DNA from: an uncultured Bacteroidales bacterium
GTDB lineage: Bacteria > Bacteroidota > Bacteroidia > Bacteroidales > Paludibacteraceae
Assembly (NCBI GenBank): GCA_947164985.1
Contig: CAMUYI010000003.1
Span: 1-41,377, forward strand
Reading direction: 5' to 3'
DNA length: 41,377 nt
Part shown: positions 17,401 to 27,800 of the stretch, piece after piece
Layout: each line of letters starts with the position of its first letter
Numbering within the stretch: the first letter of the stretch is position 1
Position numbers and translations under genes: made by a program
The notes under the pieces: generated by a model
Database searches by the model: none
The model's input: the letters and a program-made list of their open reading frames with translations, nothing else
Told to the model about the DNA's origin: nothing

Positions 17401-20400
17401 GTACTTTCCGCTCGGCAAAAGGTTGTTCTGTTTATACCACTTGGACGAAAGGAACAGGAAGTACACTGGAGGATAACCCATTCGTGATTAATCCGGCTGG
17501 TAAAGGTGGCGCAAGTATCATTTCTACCAATGAAGATGCAGGAACGTTTATCTTTGATGATGCATCGCCTAATTTTGATGGTGTGCATTGGGATGATCCT
17601 GCTAATTTCGGAAAAATTGAGCACCTAACAGGTTTTGGTAATAGTGTACTTGTAAACTTTGATAATAATTATTATGGGGATAATAGTTATCCAATACAGA
17701 TATACACTGTAATAGAAAAGGAAATGAAGCATTCAAACAAATATACTCGTATGTATGGTTTTGAACTCTGTACTCCGGCTAAGTTGCAGAATGGTGATGG
17801 AACTTTAGTTGAAACTGAAGGTTCTCCGGCCCGTACATCCTATTGCTATATGAACGGCCGCTGGACCACCATGCAGGTAGCAGAAGAGAACGAGTGCTTC
17901 ATGAAGGATAATTACGGTACCTTCTATGCGAAGCCTGCAGAGTACGTAGCTGTTTCGGCTTCCGTGGACGGAGAAGGCAATGTGGTTGGAAATGCCGACC
18001 ATACCTTCAGCGACAAGGACGGTGCCGGTCGTCTCTTTATCCTTATGGCAGATGACTGCCAGTGGTGGGAGGTAGAGAACGTAGATAACCTCTACCATTG
18101 TATCCATCCGAATAACGATACGTACTATTATTGGGATGAGACCGAAGGAAAGTGGATGGAGCAACGCTTCACCATCACTTGGAAGAACTACGATGGTACG
18201 GAGATCAAGTCTTATACTTACGATCCTGTTACCGGTGATCCTGAGGAAGTAGAGTATAGCGTGACCTATGGTACGCAAGCTACTTTCTTAGGTTCTAACC
18301 CGACGCGTGATGCAGATATTGACTATACGTATGACTTCGCAGGATGGAATCCGGAACTCGGTCCGGTTAAGAGCAATGTGACCTATACGGCTACATACGT
18401 TCAGAAGCCGCGTAAATATACCATCATCTTTACGGAAGAAGGTGGTGCAGAGATTGAGCGTCACTTCCTCTTGCACAATGACATGCCGGAATGTGAGAAC
18501 GTTCCGACCCGTACAGGTTTCACGCTTCAGTGGGAACCGGCTCTGGCTGCTGTAACCGGTGATGCAACTTATCGTGCTACATGGCTTGAAGAACCGCCTA
18601 CAGAGTATGAGATCACGTTCATTGACTATGATGGAACGGAATTGAAGAAAGGCAATGTAGAGGTAGGCACCATGCCTATGCCGCCGGTAAGTCCGTCCGG
18701 CAAACCGGCTACAAGTATTTATACCTATGTCTTTGATCACTGGTCACCGACGGTAGAGAAAGTATCGCAGGCTATGACCTATACGGCTGTCTATCGCGAA
18801 GAAAATCGCAAATATTCCGTTACCTTCAAGAACGAAGATAATAGTCTGATTGAAATTAACGAATATTCGTATGGTGAGACACCGGTTTGCTCCACTACGC
18901 CGACTAAAGATCCTACAGCACAATATACCTATGCGTTTGCATGGACGCCGCAGATCCAGACGGTAATGGGTGATGCTGTTTATACGGCTACCTTTACGCC
19001 GACAACGAATAAGTATTCCGTTTCTGTGAAGTGCAGTCCTTCGGGCGCAGCTACAGTAACCGGTAGTGGTTTATATGACTACAATGAGTCGGCTACAGCA
19101 GTTACTGTCGGCATCACCAACGTTGCAGATGGTTATGAATTCGATGGTTGGGCTGATCTGGATGACGAAGATAAGAAAGCCACTTCTCGTCAGATGGCTG
19201 TTACTGGCGATATCAATCTGGTAGCTGAATTTACCTGTTCTACGTGTGATAATGTGGACATCGTTTGGAATAACTGGGATGGCTCGCATTTGAAGACAGT
19301 CAGCCAGGCTAAGGGAACGGCTACCACTTATACAGGTGCTACTCCTCAGAAAGCAGCAGATGCACATTATACCTATAAGTTCGATGGTTGGACGCGTGCT
19401 ATGAATACCAAGCGTGACTACAAGAACGGTCTGACACCGGTAGCTGCAGAAGGTGGTGCTATCTATTATGCACACTTCGACAGTATAGTTAATACTTACA
19501 AGGTAACGCTCGCATCCAATCCGGCAGGTGTAGCTACGCTCGCGGGCGCGGGTACCTATAATTATAATGATGCAGATGAAGCAGTAACGATTGCAGTAAC
19601 GAATTACAACCACGATAACTTTACCTTCACCGGTTGGACAGGTGATATCGAGAATGCAAGCGAATCATTTACAACCGCTATTACCGGCAATATCAATCTT
19701 ACTGCTAACTTTGAATCGATTGGCTATACCATCAATTGGTATAGCGAAGACGGCGAGGATTTGTTAGCTACCAATGCAGATTTGGCGTATGGTACCAAGA
19801 CTGTCTTCGGTGGTGCAACACCGACCAAAGATGGTAGCGGCGCAGAGACCTATACGTTTGACGGTTGGACCACAATTGCCAACGGTGAAGGCGCATGGTA
19901 CGCGAAAGGCAATACGCCGTCTGTAACGGGTGATGCAAATTATTATGCACACTTCCGTGTAAGTGCCAACAATATCGAGATTGGAAATGGTGAGTCTGAA
20001 ACGCTTAATACATATGTAGAGCGCAAAGACTTGGTACTCACTTCCAATGGTTATTCCAATTCAGGTGAGTTGATTGGTTCTAACTATTTGACGTTGCAAG
20101 GTGATGCACACTTTGACATGACGATCAATGCCAAGAACCACCAGTGGTATGCAGTTGCAGTGCCTTGGCAGGTAGATGCTACTAGCGGTATTTCTGTCAA
20201 TGGTAAAACGCTTACCTTAGGTTCGGACTTTGACCTCGTTTACTACGATGGAGCACGCCGTGCTGCAGAAGGAAAAGTGAAAGCTTGGCGCTATGTAGAG
20301 GATGACGCGAATAAGATTATGTATCCGGGCAAACTTTATATGATTGGTCTGATGGCAGATGCTACTACTATCCGCTTCACCAAGCGCGCTGAGGCTGGTC

Positions 20401-21227
20401 TGCTTACCACAACAGCCAATGTAACTACCTATCCGTCCGGAGTATCTACCGATGCTAACTGGAATGGTGTAGCGAACCCGGCACTCTTTAAGGCATATGT
20501 TAACCCGGGTGCAAACTACGGTCAGACATATAATCCGGATACTAAGGAATGGGGCGTATTTGACTTCTCAGAAGGCAGACTGGTAGTAGGTCAAGGTGCA
20601 TTCGTTCAGGCTCCAAATCCGAAGGCTATCGTAGTAACGAACGGCGGTTCGTATGCCGCTCCGCGTCGCGCTGAGGCTCAAAACGACGATGTCAAGTTTG
20701 ATGTGCGTTTCGCTGCTGAAGGTGCTACTTACGCAGATCGTTTGATTGTCGAGACAACGGATGAAAAAGAGGAGGAAGGTTATGTGATTGGTCAAGACCT
20801 TGTTAAGTTCAGCGTTAGCTCCAAAAATCCGCAGATGTGGATCAACCGCTATGACCAGAAACTCTGTGTCAATACGGCTGAACTGATTAACGAGACAGCA
20901 GAATATCCATTAGGTATCTCTGTTCCGGCTGCCGGCAATTATACCATCCGTATCCAATATCCGGTTGAGAGTAAGGCACTCTATCTGACTTGCGACGGAC
21001 AGGCTATCTGGAATCTGAACGATGGTGCATATGTCCTGACGCTTGACAAGGGCACTACGGCACGTTACGGTCTGCGTATCAGCGCGAAAGTACCGCAAGT
21101 GGTTACCGGTGTTGACGAGGCAATCGTAGATGCACAAGGTGAGACCTGCAAAGTACTGATCGACAATAAAGTGTTCATCATCCGTGGTGATAAAGTTTAC
21201 TCCATTGATGGTCAACTCGTAAAATAA
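14430..21227 (+). CDS. Giant secreted surface protein 2 (beta-helix-like plus eight InlB-type repeats, T9SS-like tail)
   Basis: 2265 aa from the ATG at 14430. A longer TTG start at 14343 is excluded because it lies inside the -7 box of the promoter. A signal peptide ends at NVAWA (residue 25). Residues about 330-510 form short G-G-T-rich rungs (VSVTGGKLTLTGGTITANV) typical of right-handed beta-helices. Residues about 1248-1842 carry eight InlB B-type repeat units, each with a central W and a closing YTATY/YYAHF-like strand. From about 1850 comes the shared C-terminal module (WYAVAVPW..., then YAAPRRAEAQ), and the protein ends in FIIRGDKVYSIDGQLVK. InlB-type repeats in known proteins serve as extended surface stalks. 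A structural or adhesive role is inferred; no enzyme motif is visible. A 45-aa gene follows after 12 bases. Confidence 0.92.
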   Translation: MMKKLLLKVFMLACVLGMSTNVAWADEDPMLDYYWARLIAQPSTGTGGAGKVCVTSDGKPFNYESPAWKSDTSRAEGYSQIYIEISAGNMFTVDLTAHALPDEGSYFTGWSFSNGGTDLGIGTYEWEKYELRQFFLPSKKYGYSNLREYEIYATFMPLLIESYTISGSNTTESRTCTQTVTFRVAGTLANVKDFNVPEIIKQTGSGTWTVVPNTTELWEANKPSSSDYVYSDTYDNYAEIRVPITFTADDDNAGEFSATLQLHSKAGKTMNVVLSARTVVASDKDISLYDGKTYKTAINFSDLATFDFTEYANPIAKLNGDYSDAVSINKNITFDLNGYTLRNTLTVSGGNVTLAYSPFGGTISSNVSVTGGKLTLTGGTITANVNVSAGATLEQNGAAITGNVTNAGTMTTTDGAITGQLASSGTLTLNGGTFTNNSGVAVNITGGTAQIKKGTINGSTYGVQSAGSTAIEKLAAITGTTRALKRTAGTLTVNNGKFSDPADLAEGDIVFNAAYFQNTTGTTAFGKQVWRNTAGAEYRDGYLFFVGDQEAAQASNVSVCRIGKTAYASLEEAFAYANNNPSKEVVIFMENDYTLKAGYYTIPENATLVIPMSDEQDATYSIVPRESGSTPTPYAFRTLTLENGVNMNVLGAIELTCSQYCLSGQEAQSIPGGPFGHMILKPGSHITLASGSELRAWGYITGDGTRDAEGNYLSGEIDARRGSVVREQFQMGDWKGGDISFTMIMDQAPQNMTRLFPVYEYFIQNIESPVKYHPGASLICAVSVDVSFINAYANEIRLIGVETSDPDKWSMFMMDETADAENTWVRKYYDAKKDQQVYEVNNSAQLGSLKIDLGEVPGDFFGIPGKYHIELDSRKFVLPLTSNFKIHLLSGLMQFTQSTSCLPGMEVEVDKEAEIQIIPSSDPGTVSGALYLYDADQWSFMNMKLGSYVGLAGNPKYGAIVTYSATLNAQPSVRNIDSPEALGDAKLIVHGTFRSAKGCSVYTTWTKGTGSTLEDNPFVINPAGKGGASIISTNEDAGTFIFDDASPNFDGVHWDDPANFGKIEHLTGFGNSVLVNFDNNYYGDNSYPIQIYTVIEKEMKHSNKYTRMYGFELCTPAKLQNGDGTLVETEGSPARTSYCYMNGRWTTMQVAEENECFMKDNYGTFYAKPAEYVAVSASVDGEGNVVGNADHTFSDKDGAGRLFILMADDCQWWEVENVDNLYHCIHPNNDTYYYWDETEGKWMEQRFTITWKNYDGTEIKSYTYDPVTGDPEEVEYSVTYGTQATFLGSNPTRDADIDYTYDFAGWNPELGPVKSNVTYTATYVQKPRKYTIIFTEEGGAEIERHFLLHNDMPECENVPTRTGFTLQWEPALAAVTGDATYRATWLEEPPTEYEITFIDYDGTELKKGNVEVGTMPMPPVSPSGKPATSIYTYVFDHWSPTVEKVSQAMTYTAVYREENRKYSVTFKNEDNSLIEINEYSYGETPVCSTTPTKDPTAQYTYAFAWTPQIQTVMGDAVYTATFTPTTNKYSVSVKCSPSGAATVTGSGLYDYNESATAVTVGITNVADGYEFDGWADLDDEDKKATSRQMAVTGDINLVAEFTCSTCDNVDIVWNNWDGSHLKTVSQAKGTATTYTGATPQKAADAHYTYKFDGWTRAMNTKRDYKNGLTPVAAEGGAIYYAHFDSIVNTYKVTLASNPAGVATLAGAGTYNYNDADEAVTIAVTNYNHDNFTFTGWTGDIENASESFTTAITGNINLTANFESIGYTINWYSEDGEDLLATNADLAYGTKTVFGGATPTKDGSGAETYTFDGWTTIANGEGAWYAKGNTPSVTGDANYYAHFRVSANNIEIGNGESETLNTYVERKDLVLTSNGYSNSGELIGSNYLTLQGDAHFDMTINAKNHQWYAVAVPWQVDATSGISVNGKTLTLGSDFDLVYYDGARRAAEGKVKAWRYVEDDANKIMYPGKLYMIGLMADATTIRFTKRAEAGLLTTTANVTTYPSGVSTDANWNGVANPALFKAYVNPGANYGQTYNPDTKEWGVFDFSEGRLVVGQGAFVQAPNPKAIVVTNGGSYAAPRRAEAQNDDVKFDVRFAAEGATYADRLIVETTDEKEEEGYVIGQDLVKFSVSSKNPQMWINRYDQKLCVNTAELINETAEYPLGISVPAAGNYTIRIQYPVESKALYLTCDGQAIWNLNDGAYVLTLDKGTTARYGLRISAKVPQVVTGVDEAIVDAQGETCKVLIDNKVFIIRGDKVYSIDGQLVK

Positions 21228-21239
21228 GGAGAACGAATT

Positions 21240-21377
21240 ATGGAAAAGAAACTATATATGATGCCTCAGACCGAGGTAATAGCCATGGAGGGTAGTTGCA
21301 ACATCATGAAGACCAGTATTGATCTGTTGCCGGATATGGGTCTACCCGCACCCAGACGCAGAACCCCTGTGTTCTAA
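21240..21377 (+). CDS. 45-aa peptide of the PQTEVI type
   Basis: The frame runs ATG 21240 to TAA 21377 and reads MEKKLYMMPQTEVIAMEGSC, then a short middle part, ending GLPAPRRRTPVF. An AAGGAG sequence eight bases before the ATG supports translation. It starts 12 bases after the stop of giant gene 2 and ends two bases before a strong terminator, so it is the last gene of that transcript. Short peptides beginning with a lysine-rich start and a P-Q/A-T-E-V/I core are common in Bacteroidales, and their function is not established as far as I know. The APRRR near the end echoes the APRR stretches before the tails of giant proteins 1 and 2. It has no signal peptide or membrane segment. Confidence 0.78.
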   Translation: MEKKLYMMPQTEVIAMEGSCNIMKTSIDLLPDMGLPAPRRRTPVF

Positions 21378-21379
21378 TC

Positions 21380-21418
21380 AAAAATCGCATGTACGTAAAG
21401 CGTATGTGCGATTTTTTT
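21380..21418 (+). terminator. Rho-independent terminator after giant protein 2 and the 45-aa peptide
   Basis: A 16-position stem (21380-21395 with 21401-21416), paired throughout if two G-T wobbles are allowed, has a TAAAG loop and a run of seven T. Confidence 0.9.
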
Positions 21419-21779
21419 GAGGTGTTTTTGCAAAAAGTAGCGTGACGCTGTGACGCTGTGTCGCTGTGTCGCTCTTAAGATTGGTATATAAACGACTGAT
21501 ATATAGTATATTAAGCAAAAGAGCGACAGAGCGACAAGAGCGACATGTCAAAAAATATTGTGGGATGGTATCCGACGTAAGGAACAAACGTTTTTGGATA
21601 GGGGGATGTAGGCTTGTGATTACGGTGTGGGTAGGAGTAAAGTCTAGGATTAGTCCGTAAATACCACGTAATTGATAGGTGATTCGTCCAAAATTGACGG
21701 TTAATCTGTCGATTTTTCGGCATTTTACTAGATAGAATGTAAAAGATTTAGATTTTTTGTCAATTTCTTAACATAAAAT
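21419..21779. other. Non-coding region upstream of giant protein 3
   Basis: No convincing gene is visible. The first part contains four tandem octamers and their imperfect inverted copy (21442-21549). The rest, to the promoter at 21780, is A/T-rich without a recognised element. GATTAGTCC at 21648-21656 also occurs at 1952-1960 in the other large non-coding region. Confidence 0.7.
21442..21549. repeat. Tandem octamers forming a large imperfect inverted repeat
   Basis: Four adjacent octamers, GTGACGCT twice then GTGTCGCT twice, occupy 21442-21473. After about 40 A/T-rich bases, the complementary series AGAGCGAC, AGAGCGAC, AAGAGCGAC occupies about 21520-21544. Together they can form a long hairpin around a TATATA-rich loop. 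Confidence 0.85.
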
Positions 21780-21810
21780 TTGCATATTTCGGTAAAAAGC
21801 AGTACCTTTG
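21780..21810 (+). promoter_or_regulatory. Promoter of giant protein 3
   Basis: TTG at 21780-21782 and TACCTTTG at 21803-21810, with 20 bases between. The AAAAAGCAGTA core is present. Confidence 0.85.
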
Positions 21811-21859
21811 CAAGAATTTTAGACATAATTTGGACATGATTAAAGGGATGCAAAATATA

Positions 21860-24800
21860 ATGAAATATTTAAAACGCGCACTTTTTGCGTACATCATTCT
21901 GTTGGCTTCGACGCGCCTTTTCGCCGTCGGTTGGACGCCGACGGATGCCGGTTTGGTGGTTAACCTGGAGCAGGGTGAGCGCTTCTTGCTGTCGGTAGTG
22001 GTGTCGGGTGATTTTGACAACAACCCTGCCACACCGAATGAAGAACGCGAGTTCTTCGTTAGTAACTATACCCGCTACACGGGCGGTTATTACAATTATG
22101 GGTCGGGAACGTTTATGAAACTTCTTCCTGCCACGGAAGTAACCGAGATGAACGAATGGTCGGTGGGTGCGCCGTTGGATCGCGGTAATAAAGCGTTAGG
22201 CGGTATCGTTTATACGATTTGGAACGACGGTAAGACACTGAAAACGAAGGATAAATTTAAGTTCCTGGGTGACCTGACGAGTAGTTACACCGATGGTGAA
22301 GCCTGTGATGTTGTGTTCGTCATTCCTACCGAACGCGGTGTGCCTACGGTAGATGGTCGTCCCGGTCTCTCTTCTTTTGACCCAAATAATACGTTGGGCC
22401 GGGGCAATACTCCTTTTAACGGAAGGATGGGAACGGGTTTCTTGGGTATGACCTATCGTGAGGTCTATATGTTACAAATCCCGAAAGCCAACAGCCCGCA
22501 ATCCTATACCAATGCAGGCTTGGTGACTTTCAATACGACGTTATCCACTTGGAAACTAACTTCAGGTGCAGGCGATATAGCCAAAGGTAAGGCGGCTTAT
22601 GCTTATGCGGATAGTAAGCACGATAAGACCCCTCGAACGATCTTCCGTCTCTATCTGTTGGACAACCCGATGAATAGTTGCAGCGGCTATTTCTTTGCAA
22701 CCGACGAGCAGGATTACAAGAGATACCGCAAGAACGAAAACAACCCGCAGAGATCGTCTGATAGTACGGCTGCCAAGAAGATCTACTCGATGGACCGTCT
22801 GACGTGTATGACCCGCAAGGGCAGCACGAAGTATTACCAAACGGATCTGTTGCGTGTGCCGGAGCCGGACAGCACGTATTACTATGTAGGTTATGACAAC
22901 GCCTATAAAGACGACAAAGGAGAGTCGATGGGGTCGAATGGGGCGCATTCCATGTTCACCAAGATCCGCGAACTGCCGATGAAAGACCTGACGGGTTTCA
23001 AAGCGCCGGCTGGAGCGTATGGACGGATGGTGGTAGATACGACTTCTGCAGCGGATAACTTAGATGTTCGTTTTGACCCTGCGGGTTATTTCCTCAAGGT
23101 AGAAACGGGCAAGAATGTGCGCATGCATTATACCGGCGATAACAAATGGACGAGCGAAGAAATGTGGACTATCACCGGTGCGTATGCCGCCATGCGTATC
23201 AAAACCATGCTCATGACCGGTCAGAGTTTCAGCGAGAGCGACCCTGGTGCCGCAGTAGAAGGCTGGACGAAGTGGGTGCGAGGTGATAGTGTGCCGACGA
23301 GCGACGGCAAGAGTATCAAGGATAAGTCCGGATATGCGCAGATCACTATCAACAATACCGATTCGAACGGCCACATGGTCTTTATCTTAGCGGATAAAAC
23401 TAAGTGGATTCAGTATCACAACAACGGCTTCATGGGCTTGGAGATGCCCAGGCAGTACCCCTTAGACGGAAATGACAAAAAGGTCACGCTCATGGATCCG
23501 CGTATCAAGCCCGAATATACTTTCTTGGGGTGGGATACGCAAGCGGATGGAAATGGTACACGTTATCCTGTAGGTGAAAAGGTAGATCTTGCAAATGTTG
23601 TTCTGACTGGCGATACGGTTTTGCATCTTTATGCCCAAGCAAGGTATGATGGTACGTTGCATATTGCGATATCGTTCTTGCAGGGCGACAAGCGTTACTT
23701 CCTTACCCATCCGGGAACGGGTACAGGTTTCCGTTTCGCCAGCGCCCGTCATTTCGACAGTTGGATCAATACCTGGCAGGGTATGGAGAACGCGCAAAAC
23801 CTCGACCCGAACTACCTCAGTACGTATGAAGTACGGCACCCGATTAATAAGATCAAGAAGAAAGACGGCAATATACCCGACTTATATCCCGAAGAGCACG
23901 TGCTTGCCCCGCGGCGATACACGATGAAGGGACAGACGGACTCGCTGACGTTCTACGAGAACTTCAAACCGACCGATGATGAGTACATCGGCTTGTACTA
24001 TACGACCCCGAATGTTATCTTGGCGAACAACACGTGGGCGGGTCTATTCCGGACGACCAGTCCCGCTGAGACCAGTTGGCCAACCTATAAAACGCCGTAT
24101 ATCCCGAGTGCCAAAATCTATTCCGAGCGCTATGTACAGGAGTACGATCCGGAGAACAAACCCGACTCGTTAATTCTGAAAGTACGTAGTAACAGCGGTG
24201 CGCCGTATGTGAAATATGATGCCGAGCATGACCAGTTTATCGGTGTGGCGACACCAGAAGAAGCAACGGATTTCCAGATGTCAGCGGTGATTGTAGCCGA
24301 TGAGCACTATATCCTGCTACCGGATACGGCATATGCATGGCAGGACACAATCACGTTCGATTACCATCAGGGGAAACAGACGACGGAGGATATATGGTCG
24401 GCATTGGTCGGAAAGCAGCTGATGGCGGTGATGTTTGTGGATGGCGATACCGTCTATTTCCACCCGAACCGTAACAAGCACATCACGGACCCGAACGACC
24501 TGTATCTGTCTCCGGACTTCCGTGTGACGCAGATCTTTGAATGGATTCCGGATAGCCGTGTGACATCGGTGGCAGACGAGGATCGTGTGGCATATTCGAC
24601 GACCGATCACTACTGGCATCATACGGTCACCAGCGGTCTCCGCAGCCCGATGAACGTGAAGGATAAGAGCGGTAACTATATCGATATCATCGATACGTTC
24701 AGCATCACGCTCAGTCAGGGCGCTATCAGTAAGATCAAGAAATACTACGGTCGATGGTTGAAACAAGGCGAAGATGACGGTTTGACGGTTAGTGCCGACG

Positions 24801-27800
24801 GTTTGACGCGTCACCGCAATATTATCGTCAAGACCAAGACCTATCACTATGGTGAAGAGCAGACACGTGTGGTGCTCAAACCCGAGAAAGAGAGTTACAG
24901 TTTCGGTCCGTTGAAGGGGCAATCGCAGCAGATCAACTTCATCCTCACCCGCGAACATGTTCGTAACTTATTGGATGCCCAGGGTGCGTTTGTACGCGAG
25001 GATACCATTTCTATCGATACCTTGACAACGCAGTTAGGTATGCAGCCGGGAAAGTGTACGTTTAGGGTTGGTACCGCCTTTAAAGTAGATGTAGCGGTCG
25101 GTAGTCATGTCACATTGAGCACGAATAACGATAACTCCTCCGGTATCGACTATGATACGCTGGTGGTGACGGGATATGAATGGAACAGTGTGCCTCAAAC
25201 GTGCGATGTACGCGTCCCCTTGATCCAAGCAGCTTTGGAAGGAGATGAGTTGTTATGGTCGGTGATGCATAATGGGCAGCGCTATTTCATCATGGCCGGA
25301 ACCGGTAGCCCGGATCATTTTATCTTCCGTCAATATAATCAAAAAGGGAATACGATCTACAAGCGGAATACCACGACTCCGTTAATCATGGGATCGAAAG
25401 ACGCGGAGAACAGCGACGAAGGGTATATCACTCCTTGGCAATTTACCTATGTCAATAAGGAAAATCACCAGCTCACGTTAAAGATCGGATTAACTCCGAA
25501 ACCTGCGGAGGATACGCTTTATTTCAAGATACAAAGTGAGACCACACCTGCTGTTGATCCGTCCGCTTCGAGTCCGAGTACCCTGACCTATGTGTTTACG
25601 GACGTTTATGCGAATACCAATGCGAACTACGAGGAACAGGTGAAACTCAAGTACGGACCGAATAAATGGCTGAAGTTCAACGGTTCGGCACTGACGCTGA
25701 CGGACTCATTAGAGGCGGACACTTTCTCGTGGGCGTACCCGCTGCTGGAGTTTAACCTGCTCAATAATGGTACGTATCCCAGCCAAACCCAAGCTGCGTT
25801 CGGTTATAACTCCTCTGCCCCGGCATCGATTACAACAGCCTACCAAGGATACTGCGAGTACTCCACATTGCTGGATAATAAATTGATGTATTTCGCACGT
25901 GAGTCGCGAAACACACGTGACGATTTGACCAGTAGGGATCCTACCTATCGTTGGAAGACGATTTGTGAGATCGATACGCTGCGAGATAAGCGTACGTCTA
26001 CTCCGAGTGGATTGACATTTAGTAATAGCAGTAATAGTTTTACCTCGACGATCACGCCTACCGGTCTGAGTCCGCTGAATGTGCAAGACGCAGGCGGGAA
26101 CTATATTGATATCGTGGATACCTTGCGCGTGCGCCTCGGTTTGCAGACAGGTGCTCCTTCGTATCGGTTTAAAGGCGATTGGAGCGGATTCAAGCGCATT
26201 GAGGACGGAAATTTGAAGATACCTTTGGTTCGTAGAACTTATCATGATATACCCTTCGACTCGCTCGTCTGCGAAGAAGCGAATCCGGAATTTAACCACT
26301 CCTTCCCGGCGGTACTTATCAAGGAAGGCGAAAATCAGAACGATACGCTCTTATTGGAATTCAGCACGATTCGTCGCCGGGGTACCCGTTTGCAGAATAC
26401 TTCGGGCGATGTGGTCTCCGTCATCAGTTCGACTTCTTCCTATGTGACGCGCGATATCAAGTACAAAGGTAGCACTAACGACAGTATCAAAGGTATGCAC
26501 CTCAACGACAAGGACTTAGCCGAGGTGCGTCTGATGGATGAATACGGTAATACGCCTACGTGGTGTAAGATCAAAGCGAAAGGCGACAGTACCATTACGC
26601 TGCAATGTTTATCGGACGGTGTGCGTTCTCCGCGTTCAACGGAACTTTATCTCGTCTATGTCATCACCATAGAGGGTGAGATGCGCATTGTGACCTATCG
26701 TCTGACGGTATCGCAGGTCAGCCATTTCGATTACGCCAATAACCAGCAGTTGATTCACACCTCCGGTGCATCGGGCGACCCGATTGGTGTTGACGGTTTG
26801 CAACAAGTGCATCAGAATAAGCGCATCCTCTATTACTATCCCGATCAAGATGTCGAATTGCCGGTTCGTGAACGCAATTTCTACGGATGGTGGCGTTGGT
26901 ATCGGGAAGGAAAAGACGTGAAAGGCAATGATGTATCGGATTCCGATATACCGGATTCGATATGGCGTTTGCCGCCGCGAAATATTGGTAAGTATAACTA
27001 CCCGTACCGAATCATCGGAGACTCGGTGAAAGTACCGAATACTGCAACGTCTGATCCATATGACTCCGTAAAAGCATTGATGACCATGGGTCGCTACACC
27101 GTCTTCCATTATCGCTCGAAAGACTATGCAGGTTCGAAGAAAGATCCTCCTGCCAAGAATCCGCGCGTAGCGCCGCCGATCACCGAAGTGGGATTAGCCA
27201 CCAAGCCGACCTTGACCTACGCCGTTGATATCAGTAACTACTACGATAACCTGCCGATGTCCGTATCGCAGAAGAACCAGGTCGATACAGCCTTACTGGA
27301 TACGATCGATAAGATTAAAGAACCGACCCTTTCGCTGCGCGAGGTGTTTGAACTGCATCCGTGGACCGAGATGGCGGAGAATCTGAACCATTTTAAGAGC
27401 AAGATAGTGGATGACGGTAAATATGAGTTGTCGAATGAGCACTACTTGGAGGACCATGTAGTCATGGCGCCGACAGGCAATAAACTGCTGCTCTCTACTG
27501 AGCAACGCTATAACTACACCAATGTTCATAAAGGCGGTTTCTCGGAGTCGCTCTTGGGCTACTACATGCGTGATGACAATTGGTGGAAATGGAGTGCTAA
27601 CAGAAGTCGTCAGGACACGATGATCTGGTGCGGCGGTTGGGATGCCGATTGCTTATGGTACATCTATAACCCCCGCACCAAACAATACACGCCCTGCGAC
27701 CACCCCATCACCGAGAGCGATGACTTCCTGCAAGTGCCGGTGAAGAACAATATTGATACCGTCTATTACTGTCTGCGTGCGCGCAGTTGGAAATCGACCT

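Noticed and set aside
21466..21660. Short plus-strand open frame after giant gene 2
   Set aside because: It is read through the octamer inverted repeat, and its product has no recognisable feature.
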